DNA from: Kangiella sp.
Lineage (GTDB): Bacteria; Pseudomonadota; Gammaproteobacteria; Enterobacterales; Kangiellaceae
DNA length: 52,256 bases
Direction of reading: 5' to 3'
Assembly: GCF_014762745.1 (NCBI RefSeq)
Contig: NZ_JABURJ010000058.1
Span: 1-52,256, forward strand
Shown here: positions 36,901 to 46,360 of the stretch, one piece after another
Layout: the number at the start of each line of letters is the position of its first letter
Position numbering within the stretch: the first letter of the stretch is position 1
Translations under genes and position numbers: made by a program
The notes under the pieces: model-generated
Told to the model about the DNA's origin: nothing
Seen by the model: only the letters and a program-made list of their open reading frames with translations
Databases searched by the model: none

Positions 36901-38546
36901 ATGAGAACTTTCACTATATCGCTGTCAATAAGGCTTTCACCAAAATTACCGGTTTCGAAGAGTCGGAAGTACTGGGCAAGCTGATGAACGTCAGCGCCTT
37001 ACATGAGATCACTGATGAAGAGTTTATGGAGTTACGTCAGGAACTGGCCGATGAGGGCTGCTGGTACGGTGAGCTGGTAGCAAAGCGAAAAGATAATACT
37101 ACCTATCCGATTGAAATTAATATCGATGTAGTGCGCGATAATGATGGCAATGTGATCAATTATGTCGGCGTTTTCTCGGACATTACCTTCCGCAAGCAGG
37201 CGGAAAGAGAACTGCGCCGGTTAGCTACGGTCGATCAACTGACCGATCTAAAAAATCGCACCAGCTTCAGAAATCATTTTCAGCATCTGATCGCGCACTC
37301 TGAGCGTGGCGATCAACATGCATTATTATTTATTGACCTTGATAACTTTAAGCGAATCAATGATTCTTTAGGCCATGGCATTGGCGACGAGCTACTGATT
37401 TATGTGGCAAAAATCCTGCAGGAAATAATCAGCGAACAGCACGGCGTGGTGGCGCGTCTGGGTGGTGACGAGTTTACTGTGCTGTTGCAGGAAGTAGATA
37501 CCTGGAACAAGCCCGCCAAGATCGCTCAGGCGATCCTGGATGAGTTTGCCAAACCACTGCCGCTGTCTACAGCGGAAGTGGTGGTGTCGCCCAGTATTGG
37601 TATTGTGATGTATCCGGAAAATGGCCTGACTGCCGAGGAGCTGCTCAAAAATGCCGACACCGCCATGTATTACGCCAAGAAGAAAGGCAAGAACACCTAT
37701 CAGTTCTATACCCGCCAGATGAATGAACAGGCTAAACTGCGGATTACCTTAGAGGGCGAGCTGCGCCAGGCGATTGAGAAAGATGAGTTTGTCATGTTCT
37801 ACCAGCCCAAGGTCAGCCTGCAAACCGGCAAGATTACCGGAATGGAAGCGCTGGTACGCTGGCGTAACCCACGTCGCGGTCTGGTGCTGCCGAACGAGTT
37901 CATTCCTCTGGCTGAGGAAGCGGGTTTTATTATTCCGATCAGCCAAAGAGTTATTGAGAAAACCTGTCTGCAGATTCGTGACTGGCAAAATCGTGGCATT
38001 TTCCATGGCAAGGTTGCGGTTAACCTGTCCGCAGTTCAGTTCTACCATGAAAATCTGTGGGAAACGGTTAAGAATGCACTACATCTGGCTAAAATTGAAC
38101 CTGATGCGCTGGAGTTTGAAATCACCGAAGGCATGGTGATGGAAGATTTGACCCAGTCAATCCAACAGATGCGCACCTTGCGTGAGATGGGTATCAGTCT
38201 GGCACTGGATGACTTTGGGGTGGGTTACTCATCGTTAGGTAACCTCAAGGACTTTCCTATTGATACCTTGAAAGTTGATCGGACATTCGTCTGGGATCTT
38301 GAGGACTCTGAGCGCGATCGTAATCTTGTCGCTTCAATTGTGACTCTGGCTCATAACCTGGACATTAAGGTCGTAGCCGAAGGGGTGGAAAACCGTAATC
38401 AGGTGGAGGCTCTTCGCGAAATGGGCTGTGAAGAAATTCAGGGTTTCATCTTCAGTCGCCCGGTTCCGCCCTGGGATATTGAGACCATGCTCAATATTAA
38501 AGACTTTGATCTGGACGAGTTTATTACCCAGAATGAATCGGACTAA
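33996..38546 (+). CDS. Hybrid sensor: periplasmic propeller, PAS domains, GGDEF and EAL c-di-GMP enzyme
   Basis: A 1516-residue inner membrane protein. The signal peptide (1-24) is followed by many beta-propeller repeats (about 30-690; recurrent LWIGTEDGL/IWVATYNG units), a Y_Y_Y domain (about 700-780) and one membrane helix (786-812). In the cytoplasm are two PAS domains (about 825-945, 950-1070), a GGDEF domain with intact GGDEF (1156-1160) and an EAL domain with EALVRW (1284-1289), DDFGVGYSSL and VVAEGVEN. Both enzyme motifs are intact, so it could make and break c-di-GMP. The RxxD inhibitory site before GGDEF is absent. The propeller architecture suggests sensing of sugars or other envelope ligands, which is inference. 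Confidence 0.9.
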   Translation: MVTRFLFLFCLIGTIFLSQQSQANQQLVDAIGVEDQLSQSVITAVVEDEQGFLWIGTEDGLNRYDGYQIKVFQKQNSNLSHPTIHDLLVADDGDIWIATENGLNIFRQQTGKIINFHHNPLEPFTLANDFVTSLAKDDKGGIWVATYNGPSYYDPAIEGFKTYPIMLSRRVTATVSELRKIYVDSQQRVWAVTTRGELAQFNPNSEQFFIINSTTGGQLGGIGDIEETPEGNIWLVSYQQGIIEYRPDDNSFTPILYSDLGLRDANLQASTVFFDQNDNLWLGTVKEGLYSINRQTGRSNHYRYGRPGSIGSNTINSLYEDSNGILWVGTSAYLNKINPNAILFNHNYFQPDSFDSLAADFTFALHVTADDQLLIGSDGHGITLMDARDPLDLKKITIIDPPELKDKTINYIGSASAGKAWVMTFDAVWLLNIKNQELRQVFENESYTAELLTAHYQDGDLWIGTTEGLWRLDQNFKVNRYRVIDADFHRNNRINTIIASDDGRHLWIGTESGVHLFDIENTSFKNLNQLIKEVPEEANDVVLSLGLDQFQRLWIGTFGNGLVVVDLTRQIATTINSTSSGIHDSIYSMELDTNKYVWVGTGRGLFRVSPTDFSLTQFTLAEDQPILEFNTGASTHDQDGNLYFGGINGIINFRAEAYQADEIPPTPVITEILINNNPVLVADEHKARLNKPANLASEVTFFPEDTSISFEFSGLNYADPKNNRYRFMLEGYDKEWIETDAKGRRATYTNLQPGDYRFLVKASNKDGVWSETPVELKVKVKTSGWLSPSAFTLYGFMLGLIILAFSYLIWARVRERRTAALQLTQSEERLKLSLWGSGDELWDWQIPSGALHLSNEWPYDFPRDGVRSGYSMANSNIHPNDLPYVRQALNAHLSDKSMHYESTYRISDEQGGWIWVLDRGKVVSRDANQKPLRMAGTLKNITELKNTEQQLSMIVKSFDNISDGVWILDENFHYIAVNKAFTKITGFEESEVLGKLMNVSALHEITDEEFMELRQELADEGCWYGELVAKRKDNTTYPIEINIDVVRDNDGNVINYVGVFSDITFRKQAERELRRLATVDQLTDLKNRTSFRNHFQHLIAHSERGDQHALLFIDLDNFKRINDSLGHGIGDELLIYVAKILQEIISEQHGVVARLGGDEFTVLLQEVDTWNKPAKIAQAILDEFAKPLPLSTAEVVVSPSIGIVMYPENGLTAEELLKNADTAMYYAKKKGKNTYQFYTRQMNEQAKLRITLEGELRQAIEKDEFVMFYQPKVSLQTGKITGMEALVRWRNPRRGLVLPNEFIPLAEEAGFIIPISQRVIEKTCLQIRDWQNRGIFHGKVAVNLSAVQFYHENLWETVKNALHLAKIEPDALEFEITEGMVMEDLTQSIQQMRTLREMGISLALDDFGVGYSSLGNLKDFPIDTLKVDRTFVWDLEDSERDRNLVASIVTLAHNLDIKVVAEGVENRNQVEALREMGCEEIQGFIFSRPVPPWDIETMLNIKDFDLDEFITQNESD

Positions 38547-38645
38547 TTCTACTAATGCATAACTCGGATTTGCATTAATTTAGCCACAAAGCCCGAATTT
38601 ATTGCCTTCTAGAGGAAAAAACTGAGTAAAAAACAGGCAAATCAT

Positions 38646-38674
38646 TTGATTGGTCAGGGCGGGTCTGCGACAAT
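38646..38674 (+). promoter_or_regulatory. Candidate sigma70 promoter for tkt
   Basis: TTGATT (38646-38651) and GACAAT (38669-38674) are 17 bases apart. Transcription would start near 38681, about 30 bases before the ATG, with GAGGAGA as ribosome site. Confidence 0.5.
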
Positions 38675-38711
38675 ATGCGGCCTAAAAAATGCTGCCTTTT
38701 GAGGAGACCTC

Positions 38712-40730
38712 ATGTCACTGTCAGGTAACGACATGCTTACCCGTTTTCAACTTGCTAACGCAATCCGCGCATTGAGTATGGATGCTGTCCAGAAAGCCAA
38801 ATCCGGCCACCCCGGAGCGCCCATGGGCATGGCTGATATCGCTGAAGTCCTCTGGAACGACTATCTGGTTCATAATCCTGCAAACCCTGACTGGGTCAAT
38901 CGTGACCGCTTTGTGATGTCGAATGGCCATGGTTCCATGCTGGTTTATTCGCTGCTACACCTCACCGGCTATGACATTTCAATTGATGATCTGAAGAACT
39001 TCCGTCAACTGCATTCTAAAACTCCTGGCCATCCAGAATATGGCTACACTCCTGGCGTAGAAACTACCACTGGTCCATTAGGCCAAGGCATTGCCAATGC
39101 GGTTGGCTTTGCGATTGCAGAAAAGAAACTGGCAGCAGAGTTTAATAAACCCGAGCATAACATCATTGATCACTACACCTATGTATTCATGGGGGATGGT
39201 TGCATGATGGAAGGCATTTCGCATGAAGTCTGTTCATTGGCCGGCACCTTAGGTTTGGGCAAGTTGATCGCGTTTTATGACGACAACGGCATTTCGATTG
39301 ACGGTGAAGTAGATGGCTGGTTCTCTGACGATACGCCAAAACGTTTTGAAGCCTATGGCTGGCAGGTCATTCCTGCGGTTGATGGACATGATCCGGAAGC
39401 CATCAAGGCAGCGATTGAAGAAGCGCGTGCTAACACTGAACGACCAACCCTGATTTGCTGCAAAACCATTATTGGTTTCGGCTCACCGAACAAACAAGGC
39501 AAAGAAGAATGTCATGGTGCACCACTGGGTGATGATGAAATTGAGCTGGCACGTAAGCAGCTCAATTGGCCGCATGCCGCATTTGAAGTACCTGAAATCA
39601 TTCAGCAGGAATGGAGTGCGCGTGAAGTTGGTCAACAGCAGGAAGCTGCCTGGAACAAAAAATTTGTTGCTTATAAAGAAGCTTACCCAGAGCTGGCCAA
39701 TGAGCTGGAGCGTCGTTTAAGCCGTCGCCTGCCAGTAGATTTTGCTGAACAGGCGCAATCCTATATTGCTAAGTTACAGGAAGAAGGCCCGGTGGTCGCT
39801 TCACGTAAAGCCTCGCAAATGGCAATCAACGCTTATGCACCATTGTTACCTGAGTTAGTTGGTGGTTCGGCTGACCTGGCAGGTTCAAACCTGACCATTC
39901 ACAGCCACTCTAAAGGCATCGAAGCCAAAGACGCCAACGGTAACTATGTGTATTACGGTGTCCGTGAATTTGGTATGTGCGCCATCATGAATGGCATGGC
40001 GCTACATGGCGGTTTGATGCCTTATGGCGGCACCTTCCTGATTTTTATGGAATACGCGCGCAATGCTCTTCGTATGGCAGCGCTTATGAAGCAGCAGGCG
40101 ATTTACGTCTTCACGCACGATTCAATCGGTCTGGGCGAAGATGGCCCTACGCACCAGCCAATCGAGCAATTAGCGAATTTACGCACTACGCCGAACATGT
40201 CGGTTTGGCGTCCATGCGATGCGGTAGAAACCGCAGTGGCCTGGAAAGCAGCAATTGAACGTCGTAATGGCCCAACAGCATTGAGTCTGAGCCGTCAAAA
40301 TCTTGAGCATCAGCAGCGTGATAGCGAGCAATTAGCTAATGTTGAACGCGGTGGTTATGTGTTGGTGGATTGTGTTGACAAACCAGAATTGATTTTCATC
40401 GCTACCGGTTCCGAAGTTGAGCTGGCGGTGCAGGCAGCAAAAGCATTAAGCGAAAAAGGTAAGCAGGTTCGTGTGGTTTCGATGCCATCGACCGATGTCT
40501 TTGAAGCACAGGATGCCAGCTATAAAGAAGCGGTACTGCCAAGTGATGTACCGAGCCGTGTGGCTATTGAAGCGGGTATTGCAGACTACTGGTACAAATA
40601 CGTTGGCCTTGATGGTCGCATCGTTGGCATGACCAGCTTTGGCGAGTCTGCGCCAGCTGGTGACCTGTTCAAACATTTTGGGTTTACAGTAGACAATGTG
40701 GTTGCTGTAGCCGAAGAACTTTTAGATTAA
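38712..40730 (+). CDS. tkt: Transketolase
   Basis: A thiamine-diphosphate enzyme of the pentose phosphate and (in some bacteria) Calvin pathways, moving two-carbon units between sugar phosphates. N-terminal [19 protein letters not shown], the ThDP motif from [13 protein letters not shown] to DDNGISIDG, and the pyrimidine-domain stretch [21 protein letters not shown] are intact. 672 residues is normal. It starts a run with gap, pgk and fba, with gap only 27 bases downstream. This is the classic gammaproteobacterial central-carbon cluster. Confidence 0.97.
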   Translation: MSLSGNDMLTRFQLANAIRALSMDAVQKAKSGHPGAPMGMADIAEVLWNDYLVHNPANPDWVNRDRFVMSNGHGSMLVYSLLHLTGYDISIDDLKNFRQLHSKTPGHPEYGYTPGVETTTGPLGQGIANAVGFAIAEKKLAAEFNKPEHNIIDHYTYVFMGDGCMMEGISHEVCSLAGTLGLGKLIAFYDDNGISIDGEVDGWFSDDTPKRFEAYGWQVIPAVDGHDPEAIKAAIEEARANTERPTLICCKTIIGFGSPNKQGKEECHGAPLGDDEIELARKQLNWPHAAFEVPEIIQQEWSAREVGQQQEAAWNKKFVAYKEAYPELANELERRLSRRLPVDFAEQAQSYIAKLQEEGPVVASRKASQMAINAYAPLLPELVGGSADLAGSNLTIHSHSKGIEAKDANGNYVYYGVREFGMCAIMNGMALHGGLMPYGGTFLIFMEYARNALRMAALMKQQAIYVFTHDSIGLGEDGPTHQPIEQLANLRTTPNMSVWRPCDAVETAVAWKAAIERRNGPTALSLSRQNLEHQQRDSEQLANVERGGYVLVDCVDKPELIFIATGSEVELAVQAAKALSEKGKQVRVVSMPSTDVFEAQDASYKEAVLPSDVPSRVAIEAGIADYWYKYVGLDGRIVGMTSFGESAPAGDLFKHFGFTVDNVVAVAEELLD

Positions 40731-40757
40731 ACGCCTGAGTAATTTCTGGAGATAAAG

Positions 40758-41759
40758 ATGACAGTTAAAGTTGCAATTAATGGTTATGGTCGTATCGGAC
40801 GTACCGCCCTTCGTGCGATTTATGAGCACGGTTACCGTGATCGCATTCAAGTGGTAGCGATCAACTCTTCACACCCAGCTGAAACTACCGTTCATTTGAC
40901 AAAGTATGATACTACTCACGGTCGTTTTAATGCCGACGTTACTACCGATGGCGAATACATGATCGTTAACGGCGATAAAATTAAGTTGTATGCCGAGCGT
41001 AACCCAGAGCTAATTCCTTGGGGCGAGCAGGACGTCGACGTAGTTTTTGAATGTACTGGCGTATTTAAAGATCAGGCTGGTGCATCAAAGCACTTCAAAG
41101 GTGGCGCAAAGAAAGTTCTTATCTCAGCACCAGGTGCGGCAGACGTTGATGCAACCGTTGTATTCGGTGTCAATGATGACATTCTTAAGCCAGAGCACCG
41201 CGTGGTATCAAACGCATCCTGTACCACTAACTGTTTGGCGCCATTGGCTAAAGTTCTTAACGACACAGTGGGCATCAACAAAGGTTTGGTTAACACTATT
41301 CATGCTTATACCAACGACCAGCGCTTGATTGATAACCAGCATTCAGACTTGCGTCGTGCGCGTGCCGCAGCACAAAGCATTATCCCAACTAAAACGGGTG
41401 CTGCTAAAGCAGTAGGTTTAGTGCTTCCGGAGTTGAATGGCAAGCTGGATGGTTTCGCTATGCGCGTACCAACCATCAACGTATCGTGTGTTGATTTAAC
41501 TTTCGAAGCCGGTCGTAATACTTCAGCCGAAGAAATTAATGAAATCGTTAAGAAAGCAGCAGACGGCCATGTATTGTGCTACAACGACGAGCCGCTGGTT
41601 TCTATCGACTTCAACCACAGCCCAGCATCATCAACTTTCGATGCCGGCCTGACTCGTGTACAGGAAGGCAACTTCGTGAAAGTAGTTACCTGGTACGATA
41701 ATGAGTGGGGTTTCTCGAACAGAATGTTAGACGTTGCCATCAAGATGATGTCTGTCTAG
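40758..41759 (+). CDS. gap: Type I glyceraldehyde-3-phosphate dehydrogenase, possibly NADP-preferring
   Basis: It oxidises glyceraldehyde 3-phosphate to 1,3-bisphosphoglycerate, or runs in reverse. The Rossmann motif is INGYGRIGR, the catalytic Cys155 is in SNASCTTNC, and the phosphate-site TKTGAAKAV and C-terminal [11 protein letters not shown] are intact. 333 residues. The NAD-specific Asp after the second strand (NDL in E. coli GapA) is replaced: it reads INSSHPAE (Asn36-Ser37-Ser38), close to the NADP-using GapB of Bacillus (INAS..AE). The gene sits where epd (erythrose-4-phosphate dehydrogenase) lies in some relatives, but the phosphate-binding loop is GAPDH-like, so GAPDH is preferred. 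It is followed by a long structured gap before pgk. Confidence 0.9.
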   Translation: MTVKVAINGYGRIGRTALRAIYEHGYRDRIQVVAINSSHPAETTVHLTKYDTTHGRFNADVTTDGEYMIVNGDKIKLYAERNPELIPWGEQDVDVVFECTGVFKDQAGASKHFKGGAKKVLISAPGAADVDATVVFGVNDDILKPEHRVVSNASCTTNCLAPLAKVLNDTVGINKGLVNTIHAYTNDQRLIDNQHSDLRRARAAAQSIIPTKTGAAKAVGLVLPELNGKLDGFAMRVPTINVSCVDLTFEAGRNTSAEEINEIVKKAADGHVLCYNDEPLVSIDFNHSPASSTFDAGLTRVQEGNFVKVVTWYDNEWGFSNRMLDVAIKMMSV

Positions 41760-41764
41760 CAATC

Positions 41765-41866
41765 TTTTTCTTGTAATACTTTGTTATGGCTAATTTTTAT
41801 CAAGCTGGCGTATTTGAATACGCGTCGCTTTCAAAAAATTAGCCATGCCTCGTCTTACAAGAAAAA
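41765..41866. repeat. 102-base composite hairpin after gap
   Basis: Three perfect nested stems: TTTTTCTTGTAA/TTACAAGAAAAA (41765-41776 with 41855-41866), ATGGCTAATTTTT/AAAAATTAGCCAT (41786-41798 with 41834-41846), and GCGTATT-TG-AATACGC (41808-41823). They are separated by unpaired internal loops. It could end the gap transcript, act as a processing site, or be a small mobile palindrome. Confidence 0.75.
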
Positions 41867-42103
41867 TCTAAGCTATCCAGCGCATAACTTGGTTGAAGGT
41901 GTTGCCTAAAACCAAAAATCCTAGCTTAGATTAGCGGTCTACTTGCCGTATTGCTTACTAACCACTGTTTCATGTAAGTCCGAAGTATGCAGTGCGTCTT
42001 ACAAGAAAAACGACTGCCAGGGATGGCAGGAGTGCAGAAAATGCAGGAGCAATTTTCTGAGCTACACTATCCAGTTCGCTGTTTGACTGGAAATGTTTCG
42101 TAG

Positions 42104-42121
42104 GGTGCGTCATGACGCACC
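42104..42121. repeat. Perfect palindrome GGTGCGTCATGACGCACC
   Basis: An 18-base perfect palindrome inside TAGGGTGCGTCATGACGCACCG. This TAGGGTGCGT type is a common dispersed intergenic repeat in proteobacteria. It lies 66 bases before pgk. Confidence 0.65.
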
Positions 42122-42187
42122 GTTTGTGTTTTTAAAGGCTGGGAACCATTACCCAGATAACCAATTTACCATGAATGGTTTAAGACT

Positions 42188-43366
42188 ATGAATGTGTTGA
42201 AAATGTCTGATCTGGATCTTCAGGGAAAGCGTGTTTTAATTCGTGAAGATCTCAATGTGCCGGTGAAAGATGGCAAAATCACCAGTGATGTTCGTATTCA
42301 GGCGGCTTTGCCGACCATCAAGCTGGCTCTGGAAAAAGGTGCTAAGCTGATGGTGATGTCGCACCGTGGCCGTCCGACTGAAGGTGTGCTGACTAAAAAC
42401 GATTCCATGCAAATCGTGGCAGATTACTTAAACGAGGTTTTGGATGTTCCGGTACGTCTGGTTACTGAATATTTAAATGGCGTTGAGGTTAATGACGGCG
42501 AAGTGGTTTTATTCGAAAACGTTCGTTGTAACGTCGGCGAAAAAGCCAATGATGATCGTCTTTCTAAAATGTACGCCGATTTGTGCGATGTATTTGTGCA
42601 TGACGCTTTTGGAACCGCTCATCGCGCTCAGGCATCCACTCATGGAGTTGCTAAGTTTGCACCAGTTGCCTGCGCAGGCCCATTGTTAGCCGGTGAGTTG
42701 GAAGCTTTAGGCAAAGCACTGGATAATCCAGCCCGTCCTATGGTGGCGATTGTTGGTGGCTCAAAAGTTTCGACCAAGCTAACCGTACTGGACTCGCTAT
42801 CACGCATTGTTGATCAGTTGATTGTCGGCGGTGGTATTGCTAATACCTTTATCGCCGCAACAGGACATTCGGTTGGCAAGTCCTTGTATGAAAAAGATTT
42901 AATTCCAGAAGCAAAACGCCTAATCGAACAAGCGCAATCGAAAGGTGGCGACATTCCGGTGCCGGTCGACGTGGTAACCGGTAAAGAGTTCGCAGAATCG
43001 GCAGCCGCGGAAACTAAGTCGGTTAATGATGTGGCAGAAGATGATATGATTTTCGATATTGGCCCAAAGTCAGCCGAGCATCTTGCCAAGATCCTAAAAG
43101 AAGCGAAAACTATTGTCTGGAATGGCCCAGTTGGTGTTTTCGAATTTGATCAGTTTGGTCACGGCACAGAAGTGATTGCTAAAGCAATTGCTGACAGTGA
43201 TGCCTTTTCAATTGCAGGTGGTGGCGACACCATAGCTGCGGTCGATAAGTATGGTATTGCAGATAAGGTTTCATACATTTCAACTGGTGGTGGTGCTTTC
43301 CTGGAGTTCCTGGAAGGCAAAGAATTACCAGCAGTGGCAATCTTAGAAGAGCGAGCGAAAGGCTAG
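42188..43366 (+). CDS. pgk: Phosphoglycerate kinase
   Basis: It transfers phosphate from 1,3-bisphosphoglycerate to ADP in glycolysis. Key pieces are present: [19 protein letters not shown] at the N-terminus, MSHRGRP, the [11 protein letters not shown] phosphate-binding region, [10 protein letters not shown] at the hinge and nucleotide site, [10 protein letters not shown], and the C-terminal [13 protein letters not shown] with [14 protein letters not shown]. Length 392 is normal. It follows the structured leader and lies 45 bases before fba. Confidence 0.97.
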   Translation: MNVLKMSDLDLQGKRVLIREDLNVPVKDGKITSDVRIQAALPTIKLALEKGAKLMVMSHRGRPTEGVLTKNDSMQIVADYLNEVLDVPVRLVTEYLNGVEVNDGEVVLFENVRCNVGEKANDDRLSKMYADLCDVFVHDAFGTAHRAQASTHGVAKFAPVACAGPLLAGELEALGKALDNPARPMVAIVGGSKVSTKLTVLDSLSRIVDQLIVGGGIANTFIAATGHSVGKSLYEKDLIPEAKRLIEQAQSKGGDIPVPVDVVTGKEFAESAAAETKSVNDVAEDDMIFDIGPKSAEHLAKILKEAKTIVWNGPVGVFEFDQFGHGTEVIAKAIADSDAFSIAGGGDTIAAVDKYGIADKVSYISTGGGAFLEFLEGKELPAVAILEERAKG

Positions 43367-43411
43367 CTTTTAAAGACTGTCGAACAGGATACAAAGTTAA
43401 GGGGAAAGAAA

Positions 43412-44476
43412 ATGGCTCTAATTACATTACGTCAGTTACTCGATCATGCAGCAGAGCATGATTATGGTATTCCGGCATTTAACGTAAACAATCTTGAACA
43501 GATGCGTGCCGTTATGCAGGCAGCGGATGAAACTGACAGCCCAGTGATCATTCAGGCTTCTGCGGGTGCTCGCAAATACGCAGGTTCAAACTTCCTGCGT
43601 CACCTGATCTTGGCGGCAACCGAAGAATTCCCGCATATTCCAATCTGTATGCATCAGGATCATGGTTCATCGCCGGCAGTGTGTCAGCAATCAATTCAAC
43701 TGGGTTTCAGCTCAGTGATGATGGATGGCTCATTGGAAGAAGACATGAAAACACCAGCAAGCTATGAGTACAACGTTCGCGTAACCAAGCTGGCCACTGA
43801 GATGGCTCATGCCTGCGGTGTTTCTGTAGAAGGTGAGCTAGGTTGCTTGGGTTCACTTGAAACCGGCATGGCTGGTGAAGAAGATGGCTCAGGCGCAGAA
43901 GGTGTATTAAGCCATGACCAGTTGCTAACTGACCCAGAAGAAGCTGCTCAGTTCGTGAAAGATACCAAAGTGGATGCTTTGGCTATCGCTATCGGTACAT
44001 CGCACGGTGCTTACAAGTTCACACGCCCACCAACAGGTGATGTATTAGCGATTGACCGAATCAAAGAAATTCACGCCCGTATTCCTGACACACATCTTGT
44101 TATGCACGGCTCTTCATCAGTGCCGCAAGACTGGTTGGCGACCATCAATGAATACGGTGGTGACTTGGGTGAAACTTATGGTGTGCCGGTTGAAGAAATT
44201 CAGGAAGGCATCAAACACGGCGTTCGTAAGGTAAACATTGATACTGACTTACGTCTGGCTGCTACTGGTGCAGTGCGTAAATTCTTGAAGCACAACCCGA
44301 AAGAATTTGACCCACGCAAATATAACAAGGCAGCGCAAGATGCGATGCAGGCAATCTGTAAAGCACGTTATGAAGCCTTTGGTACTGCCGGAAACGCTGG
44401 CAAAATCAAGCCAATCAATATGGAGCAGATGGCGTTAGACTATAAAGCCGGTAAGCTTGACCCACGCGTTAAGTAA
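43412..44476 (+). CDS. fba: Fructose-bisphosphate aldolase, class II
   Basis: A zinc-dependent aldolase joining glyceraldehyde phosphate and dihydroxyacetone phosphate. Zinc-binding and active-site segments are visible: [10 protein letters not shown] (His, Asp), [24 protein letters not shown] (His) and [12 protein letters not shown] (His), then [21 protein letters not shown]. The length of 354 and these motifs fit the Calvin-cycle subtype of class II. An AAGGGGA ribosome site precedes the ATG. A clear terminator ends the pgk-fba unit. Confidence 0.95.
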   Translation: MALITLRQLLDHAAEHDYGIPAFNVNNLEQMRAVMQAADETDSPVIIQASAGARKYAGSNFLRHLILAATEEFPHIPICMHQDHGSSPAVCQQSIQLGFSSVMMDGSLEEDMKTPASYEYNVRVTKLATEMAHACGVSVEGELGCLGSLETGMAGEEDGSGAEGVLSHDQLLTDPEEAAQFVKDTKVDALAIAIGTSHGAYKFTRPPTGDVLAIDRIKEIHARIPDTHLVMHGSSSVPQDWLATINEYGGDLGETYGVPVEEIQEGIKHGVRKVNIDTDLRLAATGAVRKFLKHNPKEFDPRKYNKAAQDAMQAICKARYEAFGTAGNAGKIKPINMEQMALDYKAGKLDPRVK

Positions 44477-44494
44477 TTCCATCGTAAATAAGAA

Positions 44495-44518
44495 GGCCAG
44501 CATTTGCTGGCCTTTTTT
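44495..44518 (+). terminator. Terminator after fba
   Basis: GGCCAGCA-TT-TGCTGGCC (44495-44512) followed by six T. It separates fba from the convergent serA. Confidence 0.9.
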
Positions 44519-44534
44519 ATGGTCAAAACTCAGA

Positions 44535-45764
44535 TCAATAGAGCACCCGTGCTCGAATAGTCCCTTCAATTTCGCGCATTTTCTCCAGTGCTATCTGGCT
44601 GGAGCTTTGATCAATATCGGTAACTACATAACCAATATCACCCTGGGTTTGTAGATACTGTGCCGAAATATTGATGTCGTTGTGCGACAGGATCTGATTG
44701 ATTTGCGACAGGATACCGGGTTTATTGTGGTGAATATGCAGAATCCGGTGAGTATTAACATGTTCCGGTAATGCCACCTGCGGGAAGTTGACTGCTGAGA
44801 CGGTGGAGCCGTTGTTGCTGTACTTGATCATCTTTTCAGTGACTTCGATGGCGATATTTTCCTGCGCTTCCAGCGTTGAGCCACCGATATGGGGCGTTAA
44901 TATTACATTGTCAAATTCGCGTAAGGGCGATTGAAACTCTTCGCTGTTTGATTTGGGTTCGGTCGGGAATACATCAATGGCTGCTCCCAGAATCTGCTCT
45001 GCTCTAAGTGCATCGGCCAGAGCGTCAATATCAACAACCGTACCGCGTGAAGCATTGATTAGGATGCTGCCGGATTTCATCGCCGCCAGTTCGGCTTTAC
45101 CCATCATGCCTTTGGTCTGTGGTGTTTCTGGAACATGTAAAGTCACCACATCGGATTCGGCTAACAGCTGATGTAAATCGGCAACTTGACTGGCGTTGCC
45201 AAGCGTTAACTTGGTTTCGATATCGTAGAACTTGACCTGCATGCCAATGCCTTCGGCCAGAATGCCAAGCTGTGTTCCGATATGCCCATATCCTATGATG
45301 CCTAAGGTCTTGCCACGTGCTTCATTCGAATTGCTGGCCGTTTTCAGCCACTGACCACGATGGGCAGCGGCATTCTTGGCTGGAATACCGCGTAACAGCA
45401 TAATAATTTCGCCAAGTACCAGCTCCGCTACACTGCGTGTATTGGAATAAGGGGCATTGAAAACCGGGATGCCTTTGTGTTGGGCGGCATTAAGGTTGAC
45501 CTGATTAGTGCCGATGCAGAAACAGCCAATGGCAACTAGCTTATTGGCCTCGGCCAGCACATCCGGAGTAATCTGTGAGCGCGAGCGAATACCCAGGAAA
45601 TGGCAGTCTTGCAGCGCACTTTTCAGCTCTGAGGCAGATAGGGCGGTTTTAAGACTCTCTACCTGATGGTAGCCATCTTGCCTGAACAGTTGTTCTGCTT
45701 TAGGGTGGACTCCTTCGAGGAGTAAAACTTTCAGTTGGTGTTTATCGAATGATGTGTTCGCCAT
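44535..45764 (-). CDS. serA: D-3-phosphoglycerate dehydrogenase
   Basis: First step of serine synthesis: oxidation of 3-phosphoglycerate. The NAD motif GIIGYGHIGTQLG, catalytic region NASRGTVVDIDALADAL, and LTPHIGGSTLEAQENIA with the catalytic His are intact. A C-terminal ACT domain (about 335-409; RILHIHHNKPGILSQINQIL) would bind serine for feedback inhibition, as in the E. coli enzyme of nearly the same length. It is divergent from the acyl carrier protein gene. In enterics serA lies beside rpiA. Here both run leftward but about 5.5 kb of other genes separate them. Confidence 0.96.
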   Translation of the reverse strand: MANTSFDKHQLKVLLLEGVHPKAEQLFRQDGYHQVESLKTALSASELKSALQDCHFLGIRSRSQITPDVLAEANKLVAIGCFCIGTNQVNLNAAQHKGIPVFNAPYSNTRSVAELVLGEIIMLLRGIPAKNAAAHRGQWLKTASNSNEARGKTLGIIGYGHIGTQLGILAEGIGMQVKFYDIETKLTLGNASQVADLHQLLAESDVVTLHVPETPQTKGMMGKAELAAMKSGSILINASRGTVVDIDALADALRAEQILGAAIDVFPTEPKSNSEEFQSPLREFDNVILTPHIGGSTLEAQENIAIEVTEKMIKYSNNGSTVSAVNFPQVALPEHVNTHRILHIHHNKPGILSQINQILSHNDINISAQYLQTQGDIGYVVTDIDQSSSQIALEKMREIEGTIRARVLY

Positions 45765-45994
45765 CTTGATGTGTTCAGCGGTAAATAGGCAACGAAAGTC
45801 TATTAAAACAGATCCGATCAGCTTGTAAAAGTAGCTAATAGTTATTCACTATAAATATCATGCACAGTTGCAAAATAGGTGTCTAAAAGGGGCATTTTTG
45901 CTACAATCTGCCGCCTTGCGTCGCAGAAGGTGCGGCACGAAGCGATACTGCGCCTGAAATGAGCGTCAGAGCATGACTTGAGGAGATTGGCCGA

Positions 45995-46258
45995 ATGGCA
46001 TACCAGACCAACATCGATAAAATGATAGCTTTGCTAAGCGATACGCTATCAATTGATGCCGATCAGCTGACGGCTGATACTTTGCTGCTGGGAAATTTGC
46101 CAGAGTTTGACTCAATGGCGATTGTCTCTATTCTGATGCAAATTGAAGAAAACTTCGGCATAGAAATATCTGATGATGAGCTGACCGGCGAAGTATTTGA
46201 GTCAGTGGCCACTCTGACCGAGTTTGTTGAAGTACAGCAGGCCGCGACTGCTATTTAA
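45995..46258 (+). CDS. Acyl carrier protein (specialised, not AcpP)
   Basis: An 87-residue carrier that would hold acyl chains on a phosphopantetheine arm. The attachment site is Ser40 in EFDSMAIVSIL, a variant of the usual DSL. Helices before and after fit the four-helix fold. It is more divergent than fatty-acid AcpP and stands alone beside prsK and prsR. Exosortase A (PEP-CTERM) gene clusters often encode such a carrier with an acyl-CoA ligase, so it probably belongs with that pathway. GAGGAG lies 9 bases before the ATG, and a terminator follows. Confidence 0.85.
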   Translation: MAYQTNIDKMIALLSDTLSIDADQLTADTLLLGNLPEFDSMAIVSILMQIEENFGIEISDDELTGEVFESVATLTEFVEVQQAATAI

Positions 46259-46283
46259 AACGCACCATAGATAATTGATTTTT

Positions 46284-46317
46284 AAGGCCGAAAAGTAGCT
46301 TTTTCGGCCTTTTTCTT
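46284..46317 (+). terminator. Terminator after the acyl carrier gene
   Basis: AAGGCCGAAAA-GTAGC-TTTTTCGGCCTT (46284-46311) followed by TTTC and T/A. It lies between the carrier gene and prsK. Confidence 0.85.
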
Positions 46318-46360
46318 TTATAACACCCATAGACTTCAAACAATTCAAGTAAGCAGAAAA

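Larger units (their letters stand above)
41760..42187. other. Structured 428-base leader between gap and pgk
   Basis: No protein gene seen. It is packed with inverted repeats: a 102-base composite hairpin (41765-41866), a second pair ATCTAAGCTA/TAGCTTAGAT (41866-41875 and 41922-41931), CTGCCA-GGGA-TGGCAG (42013-42028), CCAGT/ACTGG (42071-42090), a perfect 18-base palindrome (42104-42121) and CTGGG/CCCAG (42139-42156). The 16-mer CGTCTTACAAGAAAAA occurs twice (41851-41866, 41995-42010). Confidence 0.75.

Noticed and set aside
45880-45915. Sigma54 promoter ahead of the acyl carrier gene (GGGGCATTTTTGC)
   Set aside because: The GG and GC are only 7 bases apart, not 10. A TACAAT box there suggests an ordinary promoter.
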